This document shows, in pieces, positions 11,486 through 24,000 of a DNA stretch of 64,000 nt. The position numbers were made by a program, and so were the translations under genes. This DNA is from Mytilus edulis (lineage: Eukaryota > Mollusca > Bivalvia > Mytilida > Mytilidae), in assembly GCF_963676685.1 (NCBI RefSeq), contig NC_092350.1, positions 45,057,705 to 45,121,704 on the forward strand. The letters run 5' to 3'. The stretch's first letter is position 1. Every line of letters starts with the position of its first letter. The notes below the pieces were generated by a model, which saw only the letters and a program-made list of their open reading frames with translations, was not told where the DNA came from and ran no database searches.

Positions 11486-12060
11486 CAACATGCCCAATGT
11501 CCGTTGGAAACCTGCACATTTGCGCCCAATTTGTATGCGAATTTCAGTTGAATTATTAGATATTCATTATATGTTGATACCAAATAATTCTATTTTCTTG
11601 AACAATGTGAAAGGTGCGAACGGACTTTGGGTGCGTACAAGTAGGGTGCGAAAGTGAAAGGGAGCGCACGTGAATGGGCAGGAACGGACCCGGATTAATT
11701 TAAAGGGTGAAACTGAGATTGGACAGTATCAAATGTAATTTAAATTTAGGTGTTTGTTTCTTTTTACACCAACAGAAGAAATGAAAAAAAGCCCATCAAA
11801 ATCCTTCTATATTTTTTTTTAACTTTCTTCAACACAAAATCCATTCAACTTTTATTTATTTAGTGGATAACAGGCTTGAAACATTTCAAACTGCACAGGT
11901 TAGTCTATACTCCAAGTGGTTTTTGAGGTGTAATATAAATACAGCCATTTTTGTCCATTTGTTACAATGAACCTTATCAAACAAAATGGTTCACTTGAGT
12001 TTATATTACACTGTTGCACATTGACGTCATTGTGTGTACAGTACATTTTTATCATTTTAG
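11486..12060. other. Upstream flank of the FAR gene
   Basis: 11486-11690 is the right part of the outer repeat described before the palindrome. The remaining ~370 bases lead into a splice acceptor, TTTTTATCATTTTAG, at 12060, ten bases before the FAR start codon. The FAR 5' UTR is therefore interrupted by an intron whose first exon lies further upstream. A donor-like GCACAG/GTTAGT near 11898 is a possible end of that exon, but I cannot confirm it. Confidence 0.35.
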
Positions 12061-12070
12061 AACCTGATCA

Positions 12071-15000
12071 ATGGAGTCTTCAGTTCCTTCCATACCAGAG
12101 TTTTACCGGGATAAAGGTGTTTTTATCACTGGTGCCACAGGGTTCATGGGTAAAGTTTTAGTGGAAAAGATATTGCGATCTTGTCCAGATGTGAAGACTT
12201 TGTACCTTCTTGTAAGACCTAAGAAAGGGAAGGAACCTGTACAGAGAATTGAAGAAATCGTCAGCAGTAAGGTATAACTAAATAACAGTTGTAACAGGTG
12301 TAACAATATGCTGCTTTAACAAAGAATACATATTTATTTGCAATATTTTGGTATTAAAATCATAATTGAATTGTAGATTATTTTTGCTTGTTGATAGTAA
12401 ATGTTATTAAATTGGCACTTCAAGTGGTGGTAACTCTGAAATAGTGCATTTTCTGAAGGAATCTATATGAAATTTTCCTATTTTGAATTTCAGCCGCATA
12501 AAATATACAGTGACCCTATCTTTTCTTTTGATATTCTCATAGCATATTTAAAAGCTATCTTCTTGTATTTTATTTTAAATTCTATCATTTAGTTTAGTTT
12601 CTAATCACATGATGATGTTTTTCCTGGATAATCCATACAAAATGTGTCATTTTGTCACTACCTGTAGGCTGTACATTTAGCTTGAGAAAATGTGCGGTGA
12701 CCTGTCATTTTCTAATTATATTTTTTAGACTCCCATACCACTGTCATTATAAATAAAGAGTTATAATAATATATAATGTAGTTAAATTGAAAACAGACTG
12801 TTATTTACATAGAAAATTAAAACAAAATTAATAACTGTTGGAGAGTGATATTGACACAATATGTATGGAAATTGTCTTGATTCTTCCCTGTGTTTCAAAT
12901 ACTCAGCTTTAACCATTCAGAATGTGAAGGTAAATCCATAAAAGCACCCCAGACACATGAAATTTACAAAGAGTTGTATCCATTTTTTATAAGTGATTGA
13001 TATTATTTATAAATATATATATCCTTACAGCTGTTTAACACACTGAGAGAAGAGTATCCTGAATTCCATAAAAAGTTAATACCTGTATGTGGAGATATAT
13101 TACATGACAACTTAGGGGTGTGTCAGACAGATGAACAGAAAATGATTGACAATGTACAGATTGTCTTCCACTCAGCTGCTACTGTCAGATTTGATGAAGA
13201 AATGAAGTGAGTTTACAAATTTTTATGTATTTCAATATCATCAATTTTTCTACATTTATGAGTAACCATGGTAGCATGTACTGGTTGAAGATATTTTGGC
13301 AACACAGCTGATATTTACAATACTGTGAAAGTACTTTAATTGGTTGTTATCAATTTTCATGGTTTGAGCATCATCTACATGTTCATTGGTTTTTAAATTT
13401 GTGGATTTTAGTTTTCTAAAAAAAAAAATGAAAAATTTAAGTACATTTAGAAACAAAGGTTACAAATTTTCTGGATTGTAGGAAATTGCAAAGTAAACAT
13501 TGACCGGTGTAGTGTAAATTGTAGTGACCACACTAATAAACCTGGGATAGAGTGATCATTAGATTAAAGACCATCAATGGTGTTACTTAAGCCATAAACA
13601 TGTCACCTAAAGAAAACAGTAGCCTAAACAAATGCTATAACGTCGGCCCATTAACATATCTTGAATTGTAAAGTAATCCTTATCAAAAGCAGGCCCAGCA
13701 TGAAACTCTTAATTATTTCCCATATGTACTATGAGGATATTAAATGAACACTTTATCATGCTAGCATATCAATACTGAAAATCTGACTTTCATCCATCAA
13801 AAATATTTTTTTATGAGAATTTAAAGATTAAACATGTTAAAAGTTGTACAGTTTATGTTATTAAAGATTAAATGGATATACTCCTGTATGCAGTTGTAGT
13901 TCATGGTGCATTTGCCCTGCGATGACTATTATAGTACATACATGTGTATTCTCAGATTTGGCGACAGTTATTATATTCTCTAGATCATATCAGTAGTCAA
14001 ACCTACATTGACATCTTTCCATGTCTTGATTTGAACAATGGTTGTTTCATTTCGTTGGACACTTAAATTCGTGGATAAATTCATCCATGAAAAAAAATGA
14101 AAATTGGTACCCCACAAATAAAAGTACTTTGACAGTATCTAGATTATTAAATTATTTATGTACTGCCCACAAAAGTATATGGCATTATTGTTTTTGTTGT
14201 GTCTGTCCATTTTGTACAAGATTCTTGGTGAAGGAATATTTAACCATAAACTTGAGTTCTTATCAACTTACAAAAATGTACAACTTTGTACACACGTTAA
14301 TTATTATGAAATCTTTTTAAAATATCTACCAAATTATGGGTTGTGACTCGTAATTCATGGTTCAATGAAAACGGTCTTTTAGATATGTGATAGTGTGAAT
14401 TGAGCATCAATTTATATATGGACACAGAAATGATTTTTTAAAAAGACGTCTGAAACTCAATATTGAACCAAACAAACACTTTTCTTGAATATTTTGGGTA
14501 TATAGTTTGGAAACTTAAAACAGAAATCAAGCATCTGTAATACATTAGCTACAACACACCTTATTCTTCATTACAGATTGTCAGTTGAAATGAATGTCCA
14601 TGGTACTAATAGAGTCCTACAGTTCTGTAAAAAACTAGTCCACATTGAGGTAATTACATGTACATACAAAATATAGATAAAGAGGACTATACTATAAATT
14701 ATATGTATAAAATTAATTTGTACAAAGTTAAGAAACTGATACAAAATCAAGACTCATAAGGCATTGTTATATTCAGTATTTGTACATTGTAGGAAAATAT
14801 AGAATCTATTTCTATGAGGTTTAAAAGTTGAGAGAAAAGCAAGGCTCTTCATGTATTCTCCTGTTTCATAGATGTTTTTCTATACTGGACATATATCATT
14901 TTTAACCTGCAAAAGATAAATTTGTATCAAAGGAACATTCAAACTAATCTGTCGAAAATAAACTGACAATGCCATGGCTAAAAAAGGAAAAGACCAACAG

Positions 15001-18000
15001 ATAAACAATCCTACACAAAACACAACATAGAAAACTAATGACTAAGCAACATGAACCAAACCTTAAACTGAGGGTGATATCTGGTGCTCTGGAAGTATAA
15101 GCACATCCTGCTTAACATTTGGCACCTTTTGTGCTGCTCCAGTGCATGCTCACATTTTGGGAAAAGGGGACAGGAGTGTGAACCACAATGTGAAATGCAA
15201 TGTGAACTGTGACCTAAACGGTAATTTGAATACTACTGTTCATTCACAACAGAGGCAGGATACCAGGAGATCCTACATTTGAATGTATACTACATGTATG
15301 TGTTTATCACTTCGTGTTATTTGTACACATATATTTGTATAGTACCAAGTGCGAGTTTTTATTATTGCAAACTTGATACAGTTGAATTTTTCTAATTAAT
15401 TTAAATATTGTAATAGTTTCTGAATGTACAGTATAGATTCAGTTTATTACAAGAGTAGGACAGAGTTTGGAGCTACTGTAACTGTTACATGTAGGCTTGT
15501 ATATTCAGCCATTAGTTGACAAACTTTTTCTTTTTTTTTTAGTCTTTCCTACATGTTTCCACTGCCTACGCCAACTGTAATGTAAAGAAGATAGAAGAGA
15601 AAGTGTATGAACCACCTCTTCATCCTAGTAAAATATTGGATGCTACTGGGTATGTGAAAAAGTTTCTTTTAGTATGCAGACTAAAGAACAAAGTGTTCTT
15701 TCCATTTACATTTTTGTTACTCTTTCTGTAAAAAATAAAATAACAAAAATTCCTAACTCTGAGAAAATTATAAACAGAAAGTTCCTATTAGAGCAAATAG
15801 CAAAATCAAAAGATAAAACGCATCAAACTAATGAATAACAACTGTCAAACTCATTCATGACTTGGTACAGGCATTTTTGTATGCAGAAAACGAATTCTGG
15901 TTTTATAGCTAGCTTATCCTCTCACTTGTATGACAGTCACATAAAATTCCATTATATTGACAAACATGTGCGAACAAAAATAGGGGTACATCAGTTAACA
16001 TCTTAATCACTATAAAAACAGTATATAATTCATGCTCGTAACCACTGAAGGAGATTTGAAAAGCTCTTATCGGTAGATCTACCTCAAAATATAGAAGAAT
16101 GAAATATGTTAATGATATTTTTGTCCCTCAGAAAAAGAAATATCCTCAATTGAAAACTATACTCAGATCTATGGATAATTGAAATAAAGATGCATAGCTA
16201 TATCGACTATGTTTTCTTAAAATAACCACTTTTCATAAAGGGTAAATATTAAACATGTACAAGGCCACCCTTTCCTGTATTTTTCAAAACTTTGTATATT
16301 TATTAAAAGATGGATGGGAACTGAGATATTAAATATGCTGACACCAAAGATGATCAAGGACCGACCAAATACATACACATATACAAAGTCTATAGCAGAG
16401 TACTTAGTGCATGAAGCTAGAGGGGAATTACCTGTTGCTATATTTAGACCATCCATTGTTGGTGCATCATGGGAAGAACCAGTACCTGTATGTATCTCAA
16501 ACCATGTAGAATATATGTCCTGTTTGATTGGTTTTACACTAGTTATTTTAAAGGTCCTTTACAGCTTGCTGTTTGATGTGAGCCAAGGCTCTGTGTTGAA
16601 GACTACTTTGAACTACATGTATAATAATGATAATGGTTTACTTTTATAAATTGTGACTTGGATGGATAGTTGTCTCATTGGCACTCATAATACATCTTGT
16701 TATATCTACTTATATTGTATTTTTTTTAAATATGGAATTATACATTAACTCTGGTCAAAACCCTCTTATGCAAAGTTTTCACTATTCTATTTTGGTCTTT
16801 ATTGCTTTTGATAATTTGATTTTTTTTTCTCGATATTTTACTTTTTAACTTTTGAACTCCAGCATACCAAATTGAAAGTTATTTCAAGAATGTGTTGTGC
16901 TCTTTCAATTTATATAAATACAGAAATGTATATAACAATACTGTTATGAAAGTTATGAAGCTTTATTTTAAGTGAAACTAACGCACATTGTAATCTCATA
17001 TAAATACACATATTTTGAAAATAACCCTTACCATCAATAATTGAATGAAACATCTAGTAAAATGGACATGGAGAAAGGTACTTATAAGCTATTCTCCCTT
17101 ATTTCATACATATTTAGCTTTTCAACTATAAATCAATTAATAATGGATAATTTCTGCAATTTGGCTGTTATGGGATTAAGAGCCTAAGACTTGAACTGCA
17201 ATTGGAAAAAATACTTCAAGTAAAAGAGGAAATTTTGCATTTGCAATAGGGTGAACATTGATACTGAAAATAAGGCCCTTTTCCAACATATGACATCAGA
17301 TTTGTACTACAGGCATATGACCATGATTAAATATGCATAACCTCAAAAGATAATTTATTCTTTAAAGGAACTGTAATGAAACAAATACAATAGTTATTGT
17401 GGTGTTTGAAAAAAATCTTTTGAAACTTTCATTTAAAAAAAAAAAGAGTTATCTCCCTTACACCACCAAAATAAAAATAAAAACTGAAAAAAAACTCAAA
17501 TAAACAATTTACTGAACAATCAAACACTAGGACAAATGTTCCTGAAAATTTAATAGCTATACATGTAAACACCTTAAACTTATATGAAATTTAAATAGTG
17601 TTTAAATGGTTGTAAATTGGAAATGTTCATTTCTTATTGCTTTCAGGGTTGGGTTGACAACTTCAATGGACCAACAGGACTCTTGGCAGCAGTAAGTTAT
17701 AATTTACAAATTATCTTTGCTATAGATATACATGTATCAGATAATATCTTCATCAAAGTTATGATTAGAAATCATACACTGAATGGTGTAAAATTGGCAT
17801 ACCGTGGATTCATTTATTTTGCATGGGAATCAGTTTTGGTGGATTGAGGAAAACTTGCATTTTCATGGATATTCGATTTTGTGGTTTTACTAATCTTTGC
17901 ATACAAAACTATGAAAAAATTGTTAATTCATTGAACATTTAAATTTGTAGTTCACTTGTACCTACAAAACACACAAAAATTGGTATCCAACGAAAACAAT

Positions 18001-21000
18001 GAATCTACAGTACTTGAAACAGAAGCAACTGAAATATTTTGTAAATAAATAAAATGTACAAGTACCTGGGGTTGAAGTCATAAAACTTTGCTCAGTGCTT
18101 GGAGCACAAAAATCATGCTCTAAACATGAAATCCAGCATTTTGATTGGTTGATTTTCGAGTACGAGTACAAAAAACTGACTCCAAAGTTTTATGACCACA
18201 AGTACCAGATGTAACCAAAAACTTTCTGGAGAATCATTGTTTAAATGTTGTTGTGAACAGTGTACACTTACATTGTTTCTGAATTCCAAAGTTTAAGTTT
18301 TAATGAATTTAATAATGTGTATCACTGATCATTAATACTTTATTTGAGTTAAATGTTGGGAATTTGTACAATACTGTTAATTCAGAAATTATTGCGAGGT
18401 TTTTATTATTGCGAAAAATGTGAGAAACTTGTGAACGCAATAATTTAAACTCGCATTTTGAAATATTTCATATGAACTAAACAGGACTTTTCTGAAAATT
18501 GTAAAAATTAAAATCACATTCAGTCTAAATTCACAAAATTGCAATAATAAATGCACACCATAATTTCTGAATCTACAGTATGCAAAGGGTAAACATGGCC
18601 AAGATGGTGTGTTTTGACTTCAGGATTTTCACTTAAAAATAATAGTACTATTAAATCATATCTATAACACCTGCTAATTTGAAAATAAGTTACGCAAGCA
18701 GAATACCAACAAAAATTGTATTGAATATTAGTGTTTTTACTGTATCTATAATTTTCAACAGAAAAATGCATTTGACTTTGACATTTTGACCTTGAAGAAA
18801 AAAGGGAAGGTAGACACTATAATTATATTTGTATTACCATTACGTACATTATAACTATCTCAAAAGTAGGATAATATGCTAAAATAAAATACATTTATAA
18901 ACAATCTTGTGTTTTATATCTTATTATAATTATTTAGATAGGAAATGGTTTGTTACGTAACATGATTGGTGACCCCAGTAAAACAGCTGACATTATACCT
19001 GTAGATACTGCCTCTAACATGATGATAGCGTGTTCATGGATCACAGCTGTAAATAGGTATGTTCATTTCTTTAAATTCTAAGATGATCCATGTTGTCCTG
19101 TTAGATTGCAAATATTGCCATTCCAAAGGTTGCCAGACATTGGTCAAAAACCAGTAAAAATTGGCTTGGTCCAGTTAAGTGATATGCATTTCTGGAGCAA
19201 ATGACCAGTTACATTTTTAATTGTGTCTAAATTGAATGTGTTAAGGTCCTGTAAAGAAGAGTCTGGTCCAGTTAAGAAGAATGTTTTACTGGACCAAATG
19301 TCCAGTTGATTTCTCAAAGCCTTGAGAACCATGTGCACTGTGAAGATATTGCCATTCCCAATTTGCAGTTTAACAGCACTGAAGAGCACGAACAGATTGT
19401 GCTTCCCATTTCACTCCTGACTTCATTCTAGAATACTGATGCTATATTCTTATCAAAATGTCAAAAGTCTTACATTCTAAACATCAGTCCCACTGGACAT
19501 TAGTCCCACTGGACATTAATCAACCAACAATCAATCAATTACACAAATTAAAAACTGATTTTTGTTTTTGTCTAATTTCAGATCAGCCATAGGGAATGTT
19601 TATCATTGTACTACAGGCCAGTTAAATAAATTAACCTGGGGAATGGTTGGTAAGTTATTTAAAGCAATGATGAATTTATGAACAATAACTTTATCCTGCT
19701 ATTTCTTTAGACTGAATGTGAACTTTTGCCAAAAAAACATTATTCAATGTAACAAACCTTAGTATTAAACAAATTTAAACATTGTATACTGTTTATTCTG
19801 AAATTATTATGAGTTTTTTATTAATGCGACTGGGTGATGATCGCAATGATAAGAACGCTCATTCTGATATCTGATGCATATATCTGTGTGCAGCTTTTCC
19901 TGAAATCACAATAATTAATGCACACAATGATTTCTGAATTTACAGTATAAAGAATGCAACATACCAAATCACAGAACAATAAAATAAAAATCAGATTAAG
20001 TGGACTAGAGTCTTATAGATTGTGTTGTTGTTATAGACACATCTTTTGGAAAAAAAGACCCATCTACCGGTATTTAAAATAGTAGTTGATGTGAAAAATT
20101 TTCATTTATTTTAAGCAAAAATATTTTATTACGGTACATTCAGATTGCTTAGTTGCATTTGAAATTAACTGCATATTGTTCCTGAGTTTTGTTGCATAGT
20201 GTGTTTCTCAATAATATTCTGTATGAATTCCAGAATATATGCTTCTTTATGAATTATAGTGAACAGGATTCTCAGACAAAAAAACAAACTATAAAACCAT
20301 TTACCTTGTATAAGTTAAAATTTTTGCTGCAATCCAGCTTTTTAAGTGTTTAATTTGAATTGATTTCTAGTTTTAATATGTTAATCAGATACTGATTCAT
20401 TATCATTTATGGGATACCACTTTTCCTGGATTTCATGGTAAAAGCTGAACAAAGAATTTTTAAATGTTCAATGAAAAACACATTTTCTGCAGGCTTGTAA
20501 GCAGAGTTTTGAGAAACCATGAACATTGACATCCAGGAAAAATGAATGAATTCACAGTACATGTATTTCATTTCCTTTTCAGTACTGGTTTGAGGCATAA
20601 AAATAATTTCCTTCTACTCTATTTTTTAAGGATAGATGAAAAATTGTTAGGGGTCAATTTAAGTTTGCAGTTATGTCAAATTTGGATTGATTTTGTATAA
20701 AGAATTTATTCAACATATCTCTTCTTTTCTATAAAATGATGTTTTCTAATAGAAAATGTTTTTAGCTCACCTGGTCTCATAAGCTGTGCGAGCTTTTGTT
20801 ATCATGTGCATCCAGTGTTTGGCATCAGTACATCGTTGTAAACTTTTTTTTTTTAATGTTCTCCTATGAAAATGCTGGGCCAAATGTAACCAAACTTTAC
20901 CTGGATTTGCCTTAGGGTATATAGTTTTAAAACTGTATCTGGGGATTTGAACAATCAATAAACATAGCGGCTGTTGCTTAGGGACGACATCAAAAGTTCA

Positions 21001-24000
21001 ATGAAGGATAAAAAACTTAATTCATATAGTTTCTTCACTGACCCCCAACCCCCCTCTTAACTTAATTTTGGAACATTGATTGACCAATAAGGATATATGT
21101 AAAATCGATGTCAATTTATACAAAACTTGCAGCAATTTGACCCCCCCCCCCCCCACCCCCAAACTATTTGAATTAAGTTTTTTATCCTTCATTGATTTTT
21201 TGATGTCGTCCCTTACAATAAAACATAGGTATAAAATGCAGTTTTTATACGACCGCAAAATTTGAAAAAATTTTCGTCGTATATTGCTATCACGTTGGCG
21301 TCGTCGTCCGAATACTTTTAGTTTTTGCACTCTAACTTAAGTAAAAGTGAATGGAAATCTATGAAATTTTAACACAAGGTTTATGACCACAAAAGGAAGG
21401 TTGGTATTGAATTTGGGAGTTTTGGTCCCAACATTTTAGGAATTAGGGGCCAAAAAGGGCCCAAATAAGCATTTTCTTGGTTTTCGCACTATAACTTTAG
21501 TTTAAGTTAATAGAAATCTATGAAATTTTGACACAATGTTTATGACCACAAAAGAACGGTTGGGAATGATTTTGGGAGTTTTGGTTTCAACAGTTAAGGA
21601 ATAAGGGGCCAAAAAAGGGCCCAAATAAGCATTATTCTTGGTTTTCGCACAATAACTTTAGTTTAAGTAAATAGAAATCAATGAAATTTAAACACTATGT
21701 TAATGACTACAAAAGGAAGGTTGGTATTGATTTTGGGAGTTTAGGTCCCAACAGTTTAGAAATTAGGGGCCAAAAAGGGACCCAAATAAGCATTTTTCTT
21801 GGTTTTCGCACCATAACGTTAGTATAAGTAAATAGAAATCTATGAAATTTAAACACAAGGTTTATGACCATAAAAGGAAGGTTGGTATTGATTTTGGGAG
21901 TTTTGGTCCCAACATAATAAGGGGCCCAAAGGGTCCAAAATTAAACTTTGTTTGATTTCATCAAAATTGAATAATTGGGGTTCTTTGATATGCCGAATCT
22001 AACTGTCATGACTGTGTATGTAGATTCTTAACTTTTGGTCCCGTTTTCAAATTGGTCTACATTAAGGTCCAAAGGGTCCAAAATGAAACTTAGTTTGATT
22101 TTGACAAAAAATGAATCAGGTAGGTTCTTTGATATGCTGAATCTAAAAATGTACTTAGATTCTTGATTATTGGCCCAGTTTTCAAGTTGGTCCAAATCGG
22201 GGTCCAAAATTAAACTTTGTTTGATTTCATCAAAAATTGAATAAATGGGGTTCTTTGATATACCAAATCTAACTGTGTATGTAGATTCTTCATTTTTGGT
22301 CATGTTTTCAAATTGGTCTACACTAAAGTCCAAAGGGTCCAAAATTAAACTTAGTCTGATTTTAACAAAAATTGAAATCTTGGGGTTCTTTGATATGCTG
22401 AATCCAAAAATGTACTTAAATTTTTATTATGGGCCCAGTTTTCAAGTTGGTCCAAATCAGGATCTAAAATTATTATATTAAGTATTGTGCAATAGCAAGT
22501 CTTTTCAATTGCACAGTATTGCACAATGGCAAGAAATATCTAATTGCACAATATTGTGAAATAGCAATTTTTTTTTAATTAGAGTTATCTTTCTTTGTCC
22601 AGAATAGTAAGCAAGAAATATCTAATTGCAAAATATTGTGCAATAGCAAGATTTTTTTTTAATTGGAGTTATCTTTCTTTGTCCAGAATCAACTTAAATC
22701 TTTGTTATATACAATATACAATGTATATTCACTTTTTACTACCAACTGATAAATTAAAATAATCTTTACCATTCAGTGATAACAAGCAGTTTTTTTACAT
22801 CTTAATATTTTATGATGTATTTAAATGAGTAGTTATTGTTGCAAACTCCATTAGAAATTTTAATTGAGATTAGTTTTGGAATAAGGGAAAGGGGGATGTG
22901 ATTAAAAAAATTGGGTTCAAGTTTTCTCATTTGAAATTTCATAAATAAAAAAGAAAATTTCTTCAAAAATTTTTTTGAGAGGATTAATATTCAACAGCAT
23001 AGTGAATTGCTCTAAGAGAAAACAAAAATTTTAAGTTCATTAGAACACATTCATTCTGTGTCAGAAACCTATGCTGTGTCAACTATTTAATCACAATCCA
23101 AATTTAGAGCTGAATCCAGCTTGAATGTTGTGTCCATACTTGCCCCAACCGTTCAGGGTTCAACCTCTGCAGTCGTATAAAGCTACGCCCTGCGGAGCAT
23201 CTGGTTTGGCTTATATCTCAAAAACTTAAGGAGTTAGAGGATATCTGACGGATCATCAGGTTAAGGTTGATTTTATGAATAATTTCAGAAATATTAGACA
23301 ACCTAGTTTCTTGGCTTATACATCTCAAAAATTAAAGCAGAAAGAGCAAATCTGACATCGTAGAATTGATCAGCAGGTCAAGTTGTATCTCCTTCAGAAT
23401 TTTCAGAAAAATAGTACAACAGTATTAGGAGTAATTGCCCCTGAGATGTAAAATTTTTGGCAAATTTCTCAGTTTTTGGTTATTATCTTGAAAGCTATAA
23501 CAGATAGAGAGAAATTTTAAACAGTGAAAAGGTCCAGATTATTAAAATCTACAATAAGTCAACTTGGAAGAAATCGTCAAATGACCTGTTATAGGAGTTA
23601 CTGCCTTTAAATAATGATCTTACCCTTTTTGTATTTTTTTTTAAAGAAACTATACCGGTAGTTTATATTGAGAATCTTTTGATAGTAAAAATTTCAACAA
23701 AATATGATCTACGTAAGTCATCATGGATAGATTGTCAATTGACACCTCATATATAGGAGTTATTGCCCTTGAAAGAAATATTTTACTAATTGTTTCCTTT
23801 TTTTGCAGAAATTATACTCGATAAAGAGAAATTCTACAAGCCAAAGTGTTCAGCAAAATAAGTTCTACAAATAAGTCAACTTAGTCGAAATTGTCAATTG
23901 ACCCGCTTATAGGAGTTATTGCCCCTGAATGACCACTTTTACCAATTTTATTATATTTTTTGCAGAAACAAAAATTAATAGAGAGCATTTTTATTTTATA

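Larger units (their letters stand above)
20764..24000 (+). mobile_element. AGCTCACC-family tandem-core element carrying two nested insertions (FAR intron 8)
   Basis: It opens with TTTAGCTCACCTGGTCTCATA, a diverged version of the terminus at 32527. The interior follows the same order as that element: AAACTT...CCAAATGTAACCAAAC, then ATAGAACATAGG-type sequence, then GGCTTATATCTCAAAAAC, and diverged units repeating TAGGAGTTATTGCCCCTGAA at about 23430, 23755 and 23910. It is interrupted by a 232-bp MITE (20981-21212) and a ~2-kb tandem-core element (21246-23207). The right boundary is approximate. Confidence 0.6.

Noticed and set aside
16488..16649. Continuation of the FAR exon 5 frame past the donor
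   Set aside because: The GTATGT donor at 16488 restores phase with exon 6 ([11 protein letters not shown]). The extension reads into an inverted dispersed repeat.
22028..22342. 104-aa minus-strand frame with internally repeated [16 protein letters not shown] phrases
   Set aside because: The repetition mirrors the ~185-bp DNA tandem units of the TATACGACCG element, so it is not a repeat protein gene.
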